This document shows, in pieces, positions 1-7,040 of a stretch of DNA of 14,455 bases. The notes beneath the pieces were generated by a model. That model searched no databases, was not told the DNA's origin, and saw only the letters and a program-made list of their open reading frames with translations. Numbering within the stretch: the stretch's first letter is position 1; every line of letters begins with the position of its first letter. A program made the translations under genes and the position numbers. Origin of the DNA: Lysobacterales bacterium (GTDB taxonomy: Bacteria > Pseudomonadota > Gammaproteobacteria > Xanthomonadales > Marinicellaceae). The stretch spans positions 1 to 14,455 of the forward strand of contig JALSIL010000371.1 of NCBI GenBank assembly GCA_026990095.1. The letters are read 5' to 3'.

Positions 1-1064
1 ACTTACTCAAACAAGCCATCAATTGGCAAACTCGGAATCAAGACAAAGTGTCCATTATGATGAGTGGTGGTATGGATTCAACATTTGTGGCGGCAAACTG
101 TTTAAGCCTAAATAAACAGGTTAATGCCTTTTCCTATGTTTTCCCAGAGTTTAAAGAAGCGGATGAAAGCACATGGATTGCATCAATGAGTGAACTCGGC
201 ATTAATGGGCATAGCTTTGCTGGAGAAAGTTTTTGGCCACTTAAAGGGCAGTGGCAAACCAGCTTAAATGCTCCTGTGAGCAACCCTTATAGGTTATTAA
301 AAAATGAGGTTTATCACCAGGTTGCAGAAAACAATATTCAGATTTTACTCACGGGTGTTTACGCAGACCATTTGTACGTAGCTCATCTCTATTGGTTGGT
401 TGATTTAATAAAACAACATCCCTTAAAAGGGCTAAAATCATTGGCTTTACTTCTTAAATCAAAAGGTGTGTATGCTGCGTTAAGGCATGTTTCTCCCTCA
501 AAATGGTCAAGAAAAGTTAAATCTAATCCTTTTTGGTTATCCAAACAAGTGCATAAAACATTCAATCAAAGAAAGTTAAAAGTCTTTTCTCATCCTCACC
601 CGCAACAGGTCAACCTGGTATACGGTATTGATACGGCACAAAGTGTTTGGTTAGATAACGAATACACAAATAAATATGGAATCACTATTCGACACCCGTA
701 TCGAGACAGGCGTGTTGTTGAATTTATCATGTCCATTCCTGCATGGTTAATCGGTAATTCTCAAGATTCTAAACAACTCGTTCACAAAAGTGCTCAAAAC
801 CTTTTACCCAGTCATATTATTAAAAGAAAAAAAGTGACTTCATTAAAACCATTGTTTATTAAAGGAGTGCTACAAAAAGAGTTATCAACTGTTAAGTTTC
901 TATTGCTTCATAAAGAAAGTTGCTGGCATGAATTTATCGATAAAAACATAATTTTATCCCTGCTCGACAATCCAAGCCATCAATTTCCTGAGTTGCATTA
1001 TGTATTACTTTGGAAGTGCATTAGCTTTGAAATGTGGTTAAAAAAGATAAAAAAAGCAGGCTAA
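1..1064 (+). CDS. Asparagine-synthetase-like amide ligase, 5'-truncated by the window edge
   Basis: This is the C-terminal, ATP-using half of an asparagine-synthetase-B-family protein. The family adenylates a carboxylate and transfers ammonia or an amine to it. The frame is open from base 3, so the gene starts outside the window; the GTG at 48 is internal, because family-like residues (LLKQAINWQ...) precede it. Visible motifs are the PP-loop pyrophosphatase signature SGGMDS (from base 63), a degenerate second motif LLTGVYADHLY where the family usually has a G-x-G-G-D-E/H pattern, and HPYRDRRVVEF, matching the usual 'PF-x-D-x-R-x-VEF'. A basic stretch, RKKVTSLKPLF, lies near the C-terminus. 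From memory, HPYRDRRVVEF and K-x-TSL-x-PLF look more like the asparagine-synthase homologues of lasso-peptide or other natural-product clusters than housekeeping AsnB. No glutaminase domain is visible; it would lie upstream. Family assignment is firm; the substrate is unknown. Confidence 0.8.
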   Translation, partial: LLKQAINWQTRNQDKVSIMMSGGMDSTFVAANCLSLNKQVNAFSYVFPEFKEADESTWIASMSELGINGHSFAGESFWPLKGQWQTSLNAPVSNPYRLLKNEVYHQVAENNIQILLTGVYADHLYVAHLYWLVDLIKQHPLKGLKSLALLLKSKGVYAALRHVSPSKWSRKVKSNPFWLSKQVHKTFNQRKLKVFSHPHPQQVNLVYGIDTAQSVWLDNEYTNKYGITIRHPYRDRRVVEFIMSIPAWLIGNSQDSKQLVHKSAQNLLPSHIIKRKKVTSLKPLFIKGVLQKELSTVKFLLLHKESCWHEFIDKNIILSLLDNPSHQFPELHYVLLWKCISFEMWLKKIKKAG

Positions 1065-1156
1065 TTTCACAGACTCATAAAAAAATCATAATTTCATCAG
1101 GATTTAACTTTAATTTAATGCTTAAATAGTCCCTATTATTAAATTTGGGGAAACCA

Positions 1157-2908
1157 ATGAAGTTTAAACTTTTTATACAAATTACACTAATTTTACTTTC
1201 ATTCAATTTATTAGCGGCAAAACCCACTGATGAAGAGGTCATTAATCAAATTAAACGACCCAATATGCAAGACATTGAATTGAGCAAAAGTGGAGGAACT
1301 TTTTCGACCTATGGGCTGCAACACTGGTGGACTCGTGGTGTGACTTATCGAATCAATGCAGGCATCAAAGAGTTCCCAAATGCCACCATAAAAGTCGGGG
1401 CTGAGGCTCGTTATCGAATTGTTGGTGAAAATTATGATTTTGATAAATTAAAAACTGCATGGAATGAATACGAAGGCATTCCATTGCCATCGGATGATGA
1501 AATTCTTGGCATCATAAAAAAAGACATTCCTTCTTTGGTTCGACCTTATTGGAATCAAATGGTCAGTGAACTAAAAGGACCCTACTTGTCCAAAGACCCT
1601 GCGATTCGAAAAGTCCAATGGCATACGGCAAATTCATTTACTATTCATGTCCAAACTCAATTTTCTGTTATTGTAAGTTATACAGAGGTGCAAGATAAAA
1701 GGGTCGACTTTTCAGTGCGTTTTTACCGCGATGGAGTAAAACAGCCTTGGAAACCAAACTTTATGGCGAGTAAAGAGAAAGAAGAAATTATTGCCACCCA
1801 CAAATACACCAGCGATGAAATAAACGCCATGCCAACCCAAGCAAGCATGCAAGCAGAAAAACAAGCACAAGCGGCGACATCAGGACTGCCAAAACTTAAT
1901 ATTCCACAATTTAAATCGGATAAAGAAGCCTTTGCCTACATTTATAATATTTTAAGAACAGGGGATAAAAAACAAGTTGAAGCCATGTTTAGAGGCATGG
2001 CAACCCCTTTCTTTTTTATCCAAGGCTCAAGTATTCAATTGAACCAAAATGGTAAAGATGCCTTGGCAAAAATTCTGAAACAAACATTCGATAATAAAGT
2101 TTCTTTTGCTCAAAGCTACTGCCCGCAAATTTTTGTACAATCTTATCAAACAAACATGATTAATATTGTGGATGCTTTGAGAAAAAATAAAACGCGTATT
2201 GCTTTGCAAATGGGTGGAGGGCACTATGAACGAGGCAAAAAAGTAGGGCAAACGTATAAAATCTCGGCACTTGAAGTGTGGACTCTTCGCAATAATGATG
2301 ATGTGGCACAACTTAAATCATGGCCTTTTGATGAATTGTGTGCCGAAACAGCAAAAACTTTCCAACAGTTAACAGTAGGCAGCAGTTCTGCCTCATCTAG
2401 CACAAGTGGTGCATCGGTCGCTGTTGGAAAGCCTAAGGCTCAAATCAAGAACCCTGCTAAATCTTGGAAATGGTCAACCTTCAAATCGAAATATTTGCCC
2501 ATTACAATGAAAATCATTGGCACACCAACAGAAAAACAAAAAACGGCAAATGGCAGACTAAGCACCGCCATGGTTGCCAAAAGCAATGAAGGAACTTTTC
2601 GGTTTATCGCAACCGATTACAAGCAGCAAATTACTGAAGATATTGCCAACCCAACCCATATTCAGTTTGCAAAAAATTTAGTTAAGAGCAATAACGGACT
2701 TATTCATAAGAAAAAAGCCATTGATTTTGGTACGGGTCAAGCACAAGAGTATTTAATGGAACGTGGCAGCGGCGATCAAAAAGTGATGGTGAATTTTAGA
2801 ATTTTCAGCCATGGAACGGTTGTTTATCAAGTGATGTATTCACAACTAAAAAGTGTATTTGATAAAAAAAGAAGCCAAGAGTTTTTAAACTCGATTAAAT
2901 TAAATTAA
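1157..2908 (+). CDS. Exported protein of unknown function (583 aa)
   Basis: I do not recognise this protein. The start is taken at ATG 1157 because a purine-rich GGGGAA (1147-1152) sits just upstream and the product then begins with a clean signal peptide: MKFK, a hydrophobic stretch to about residue 19, and a likely cleavage near LLAA-K (residues 18-22). A TTG at 1145 is in frame but falls inside that ribosome site. The mature protein has three visible parts: an N-terminal region (about 22-225), a middle alpha/beta region (about 250-405), and a Ser-rich linker (about 408-420) leading to a C-terminal domain (about 435-583). The last domain ends in a strand-rich segment followed by 'SQEFLNSIKLN', which reminds me of the end of PsbP/Mog1-like folds; that is only an impression. 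Likely periplasmic. It follows the amide-ligase gene after a 92-nt gap and converges on the protease gene, overlapping it by 4 bp. Confidence 0.75.
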   Translation: MKFKLFIQITLILLSFNLLAAKPTDEEVINQIKRPNMQDIELSKSGGTFSTYGLQHWWTRGVTYRINAGIKEFPNATIKVGAEARYRIVGENYDFDKLKTAWNEYEGIPLPSDDEILGIIKKDIPSLVRPYWNQMVSELKGPYLSKDPAIRKVQWHTANSFTIHVQTQFSVIVSYTEVQDKRVDFSVRFYRDGVKQPWKPNFMASKEKEEIIATHKYTSDEINAMPTQASMQAEKQAQAATSGLPKLNIPQFKSDKEAFAYIYNILRTGDKKQVEAMFRGMATPFFFIQGSSIQLNQNGKDALAKILKQTFDNKVSFAQSYCPQIFVQSYQTNMINIVDALRKNKTRIALQMGGGHYERGKKVGQTYKISALEVWTLRNNDDVAQLKSWPFDELCAETAKTFQQLTVGSSSASSSTSGASVAVGKPKAQIKNPAKSWKWSTFKSKYLPITMKIIGTPTEKQKTANGRLSTAMVAKSNEGTFRFIATDYKQQITEDIANPTHIQFAKNLVKSNNGLIHKKKAIDFGTGQAQEYLMERGSGDQKVMVNFRIFSHGTVVYQVMYSQLKSVFDKKRSQEFLNSIKLN

Positions 2909-5900
2909 TCCAGTGCAGGTGTAATGAGTTGGATAGGTAAGTTGGTTCTTTGCCACTGACTTGTTTGTTTATCATTGGTAAAATCAACATCAAATTGCTT
3001 GATTTTACCAGTGACATTGGATGAATCGAACTCTAATTTAATCGCTCCAACAGCCTCTAGTGTCACTGATGTTCTCGGGCAATCAGGACAAAATGTCGTG
3101 TAATACGACATGTCGATAAAGTCAGAAGTGCCATTTTCACCAGAACCAAGCAGCCAATAAGGCTGCCCAGAATTATCATAAAGATAACTTAAAACAACTT
3201 CACTATTGCCTTTGGTGCCGATTGACAAACCCCAACCTGTTTGTTGAGGGTTGTACCAAAGCCCCGTTCTTTGCTCCAATGGTTGCCCACCAAAATTCAG
3301 TGGTTCAAGCAATTCTGCACTGAATTTATTATTGATTTGGCGAGTTTGTATGGCATGGATTTCATCAATTAAGGTTAAAGTAGAATGACCAACCACTGTA
3401 TCGGTACGAGCAGAGCTTAAAAATTCTCCATTATAACTAATGTGCAATAATTCATTGGAAAATTGATTGTTTTGTGCGCGTTGATTTTCACCTGTAATAT
3501 ACCAAACAGGTGTGTGGTCTTTTTTGGCTGTGTATTGTATATAAACCAACCCATCAGGTTCTTCATTAACGGGTAAAAAATACATATCTAAGCCATTTCC
3601 TGAGCGTTTTGAATTGTCCCAAAGACCATTGATTGGAACGATGGTGTTCTGATCTGAGACTTGGCAGCTCGTTGAGACATTACAGACGCCATTATTGCCA
3701 AGAATTGTTGAAACAATGGTGCTGTTTTCTTGATTAAAACCTGACTCATAAACAGCGGCTTCCATCTGAATATTAACAGGGTCTCCACAAGATGCTTGCA
3801 TACTAATGCTGTAATCCAAAAAACTTGATTTTTGCTGTGATGCTTGCATGGTTCCCAATGAAAGTGCGGGTGTTTCCAAATAGACGTAATCAGAAACAGC
3901 ATTAATTTGTGCTTGGTTGTCTTTGTGAATAACACAAACAGCACTGTTGGTGTTTATCTTTGATTCGTTATTGCATGAAAACCCAACACCGTCTGTTGCG
4001 TTGTTATTTTGAATGCCGACACTTGCCGAAATGGCATTGATGTCACTGCCACTGTATTGGAAAACCCATTGGCTAATTTGTGGGTACAAAATGGCTTCGA
4101 AATCAAAATGCTCTACAGTTGAATTGTTTTGATTGTATAAATCAACATCTTTATACATAAACACATAACAAGATAGATTGCTGTTAAAGTCTGCTTGGCG
4201 AGGGCACGATTCAAAATACTGATAATAAATATGTTGTGTAATTAAATCATCGTGAAAAGGTAAGATTCTGGCTTGAGTCGAGGAACCATTTGACGTTTGA
4301 TTTGGGCGACTTGGAAGCGGGCAATTGTTGTCGAAATCAGCACCACTGTCATTAGAGTCAATTGATATATAACCATTAGTACTAAAACTAAGCTGGCTGA
4401 TATCTTCACCATAAAAATCAAATGAATGAGTCAGAGTAATTTTGGCTGAACCCTCATCTTGTGCACTAAAAGCATCATTTTCGTTTGCGTCTTCAATCAC
4501 CAGTTCTGTACCAGTGCTTGAAATATCCATGAATTGACGATTGCATAAGCCAATACTGTTACCAAAATTATCTTGACCCATCAATTGGAAAGAGGAAGCA
4601 CTGGATTTATTTAACACGGCGTAGCTATTTCGTGCTATAACTGACCCTTGATTTTGAATACCGACAGAGACTCTCCAACGCTCACCTGGGTCAATGTATT
4701 CATCATTATTTCCACACAGTTGTTGTGCTGTTCCAACCGATGAAACAGCAATCATAGGAGCTTCAATAATAACTGCTTTGGTGGATTCGACGACACAGCC
4801 ATTGCTATCAGTAACTCTGAGATAGGCATTATCGATGTATTTGCTTGCGTATTGCACGGTGACTTCATCTTCATTGCTATCAATAACACCATCTCCATCT
4901 ATATCCCACTCATAGACATAGGGAGCTAGTCCTCCACTAACCGATGCCGAAAAGTTTTGATTTTCACCAATAATTTCTTGATTGGCTTGGTGGTTGAGTG
5001 AAACAGAAAATGATTGGCATTGATTGTTAGTGAACCCTTGCAGTGTGACGGCATTGGTTTGATTTGGATCAAGCCAATCTTTAAGCCGCGTATTGGCTGT
5101 CCCACCTCCACTCCATGAAGTGTAAAGGCGGCCAAACCAATCAGGATCATTATTTCCACAAGCAGCATAGCCACCGTGTAATTGACCAATTAATAGTTTT
5201 TCTTCATTCCACAATCCTGCCCCTGAAGAACCGCCTTCGGTTGTGCCTTTGTCCCAATCGTTTACCCGCAAATGCGTTTGATCTCCTGAAGAACTGCTTG
5301 CATAACTGGTTAAGGAAAGTGGGTCATTTTCAAAACTTATTCGTTTTGCATTAAAGTTGGGGTGATGAATAGTAACAGCGGAATTACTGGCTTTATTTGA
5401 TCTGTCCCATCCAGTATAAAAAACACCATAAGAATTATCTGGAGATTGATTCAACTCTAAAAGAACCATGTCCGAGGGTTGATACATCGCCAACACACGG
5501 GCTCCAGATTGAGTGTCATTAAAATTAGCGATGGGAATGGGCGTGGAACTACTGGGTGAATCTGGAGTTCTGCATTGGTTTGATTGGTAATTCCACCAAA
5601 TATTAATCGTTGGGGCTATACTTTGCCAGTAGTTGGTTGATAAATCTTCACTAAGCCCGCAATGGTACGCGCTTAAAAACAAAGCTTTTCCATCATTTTT
5701 GGTGTTGTTTATTAATTGCCCTGTGCAGGTAAAAAGTGAACCTTCCTTTTGATAGGTGTAGCGGGCAACAGAATTAACTTGGTCTTGCCAATCATCGGCA
5801 TCTTCGCATGCCACATCAACATTACAAGCACCGCTGTTATTTAACACTGGGTTATCAATACCCAAAAAAGGCAGTTGCCCTCTTTTTGAGATAATATCAA

Positions 5901-6429
5901 CCTCTTGCCAAATAGGTCTAAATCCTCTAAATACCTTATTGAGTTCAAAGGCTACGTACTTTTTATAATGGTCAGAGACCGTAAGTTCGATGGTAACCTC
6001 GTGTCCTATAACTGGCCCTGGCCACAATTGTCTATAACGGTTGTTATTTTTATCGGTATAGGGACCCTTTGCTAAGTTTTCTGTCCAATCATAAATCCGC
6101 AATTCTGCTGTTGGTGGAAGAAAGAAATTATCTAAGCTAATATCCAAGGATAAAGCCTGCTTGGTTGTCACCTTAAGTCGCCATAACCACGAGCCATCAC
6201 TCAGTTTATTCCATTGACCCCCTTGCGTTTGATTGTTTTTTATAAAGACGTTTTCAACAGGAGCTGCTACGGCATACCTTAGTGGGCGGGATTTATCGGC
6301 ATTGGTAAGGTCTTTGTCAATTTCTTTTTGGATATCGAGGTGCGGTAATTTCACAAAAGCGCTAAGCACAGGTAATTTTGCGGAAGCGTTATAACCGCAA
6401 ATTAGTAATAAAAACAATATTTTCTTCAT
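2905..6429 (-). CDS. Secreted lysyl-endopeptidase-type serine protease with PKD domain and C-terminal GLW repeats
   Basis: This predicted secreted trypsin-fold protease (1174 aa) has a signal peptide at residues 1-17 (cleavage after ASA), a propeptide to about 195, and a catalytic domain at about 198-455. The catalytic domain resembles Achromobacter protease I: it starts SGACNVDVAC, has His256 (SAYHCG), Asp320 (SDMVLLEL) and Ser402 (GGSSGAGL), then GQLHGG (His418). Asp430 in DWFGRL matches, by eye, the Asp that gives protease I its lysine specificity; Tyr376 sits where protease I has a Trp. A PKD-like domain (about 475-555) carries the acidic loop DIDGDGVIDSNED. Residues 565-920 hold an Ig-like 'DPGE' segment apparently interrupted by a NIDO-like region (STNGYISID, LPFHDDL). 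Two C-terminal GLW repeats begin near 935 and 1056. The gene lies 25 nt after the SPOR gene with only a weak AGAG ribosome site, suggesting co-transcription. Role presumably extracellular proteolysis. Confidence 0.88.
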   Translation of the reverse strand: MKKILFLLLICGYNASAKLPVLSAFVKLPHLDIQKEIDKDLTNADKSRPLRYAVAAPVENVFIKNNQTQGGQWNKLSDGSWLWRLKVTTKQALSLDISLDNFFLPPTAELRIYDWTENLAKGPYTDKNNNRYRQLWPGPVIGHEVTIELTVSDHYKKYVAFELNKVFRGFRPIWQEVDIISKRGQLPFLGIDNPVLNNSGACNVDVACEDADDWQDQVNSVARYTYQKEGSLFTCTGQLINNTKNDGKALFLSAYHCGLSEDLSTNYWQSIAPTINIWWNYQSNQCRTPDSPSSSTPIPIANFNDTQSGARVLAMYQPSDMVLLELNQSPDNSYGVFYTGWDRSNKASNSAVTIHHPNFNAKRISFENDPLSLTSYASSSSGDQTHLRVNDWDKGTTEGGSSGAGLWNEEKLLIGQLHGGYAACGNNDPDWFGRLYTSWSGGGTANTRLKDWLDPNQTNAVTLQGFTNNQCQSFSVSLNHQANQEIIGENQNFSASVSGGLAPYVYEWDIDGDGVIDSNEDEVTVQYASKYIDNAYLRVTDSNGCVVESTKAVIIEAPMIAVSSVGTAQQLCGNNDEYIDPGERWRVSVGIQNQGSVIARNSYAVLNKSSASSFQLMGQDNFGNSIGLCNRQFMDISSTGTELVIEDANENDAFSAQDEGSAKITLTHSFDFYGEDISQLSFSTNGYISIDSNDSGADFDNNCPLPSRPNQTSNGSSTQARILPFHDDLITQHIYYQYFESCPRQADFNSNLSCYVFMYKDVDLYNQNNSTVEHFDFEAILYPQISQWVFQYSGSDINAISASVGIQNNNATDGVGFSCNNESKINTNSAVCVIHKDNQAQINAVSDYVYLETPALSLGTMQASQQKSSFLDYSISMQASCGDPVNIQMEAAVYESGFNQENSTIVSTILGNNGVCNVSTSCQVSDQNTIVPINGLWDNSKRSGNGLDMYFLPVNEEPDGLVYIQYTAKKDHTPVWYITGENQRAQNNQFSNELLHISYNGEFLSSARTDTVVGHSTLTLIDEIHAIQTRQINNKFSAELLEPLNFGGQPLEQRTGLWYNPQQTGWGLSIGTKGNSEVVLSYLYDNSGQPYWLLGSGENGTSDFIDMSYYTTFCPDCPRTSVTLEAVGAIKLEFDSSNVTGKIKQFDVDFTNDKQTSQWQRTNLPIQLITPALD

Positions 6430-6454
6430 TTTTATTTCTCTTATTATTTCTGAT

Positions 6455-7036
6455 TTACTGTTTTTGTTTGATAATCATAGCATTAAAACCACTTTTTTGT
6501 AAATTTCTTTTGGTCACATCTACCTTTCTGCTGCTATTAAATGGGCCAACCCGGACTCTATGCCAATGTGTTTGTTGAATTTCAATGCTTTCAATAAATG
6601 CAGAGACGCCACTAAATGCAACTTTTGCTTTTAATGTTTCGGCGTCTTCTAACCTTTTAAAAGCACCTAATTGTATATAATAAGTGCTTGGTTTTCTCGA
6701 ATCTGTTTGCGCTAAGTCGTCTTCATCAATCTCAACTTCCATGTTTTGCAACGTGGTATAAAAGTTAAAATTATCCTTTGGCTCAATGGCCAAATCTGCA
6801 CTGTTATCCTCAATGGTGTTTTCTTTTTTGGTTTCTCTTTCTTGTGCGATTGGCTTATTATTAGGGTTTTCTGGTTTTGGCACCCAACCATTAACATAGC
6901 CAATTACAGCAACAACCAAGCCAAACAACATGCCAAGCAATAATAAAATCCAACCCGGCAACCTTTTTTTAGGTGCTGCTCGACCAGCCACTTTGCGTCT
7001 GGTTTTTTTCTTACTCGTTTTCTTTTTAGTTACCAT
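6455..7036 (-). CDS. ftsN: FtsN-like SPOR-domain cell-division protein
   Basis: This 193-aa inner-membrane protein has a very basic cytoplasmic N-terminus (MVTKKK...KKRLP), one membrane segment at about residues 28-48, an acidic periplasmic linker, and a C-terminal SPOR domain at about 117-190 (YYIQLGAFKRLEDAE; HRVRVGPF). SPOR domains bind septal peptidoglycan with denuded glycans. The linker contains FNFYTTLQNMEV (residues 90-101), which fits the 'F-x-FY-x-x-L-x-x-x-EV' motif I know from gammaproteobacterial FtsN-type proteins near argS. FtsN activates septal wall synthesis; the exact paralogue (FtsN, DedD or another SPOR protein) cannot be settled here. The start is ATG 7036, only 4 nt after the argS stop; an in-frame ATG at 7090 would place 18 non-conserved residues inside argS. 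No strong ribosome site is seen, so translational coupling to argS is likely. Confidence 0.82.
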   Translation of the reverse strand: MVTKKKTSKKKTRRKVAGRAAPKKRLPGWILLLLGMLFGLVVAVIGYVNGWVPKPENPNNKPIAQERETKKENTIEDNSADLAIEPKDNFNFYTTLQNMEVEIDEDDLAQTDSRKPSTYYIQLGAFKRLEDAETLKAKVAFSGVSAFIESIEIQQTHWHRVRVGPFNSSRKVDVTKRNLQKSGFNAMIIKQKQ

Positions 7037-7040
7037 GTAT

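Noticed and set aside
1065..1156. Promoter or terminator between the amide ligase and the exported-protein gene
   Set aside because: The DNA is AT-rich, with TATTAT at 1134-1139 too close to the start to leave a leader and no matching -35. No stem-loop with a U-run is seen.
1145..1159. TTG at 1145 as the start of the exported protein
   Set aside because: It overlaps the GGGGAA ribosome site and would add residues before the signal peptide; ATG 1157 gives a clean signal peptide.
5115..5354. Open frames opposite or out of phase within the protease, argS and his genes
   Set aside because: All lie inside genes with clear conserved motifs and show no ribosome site or recognisable protein features.
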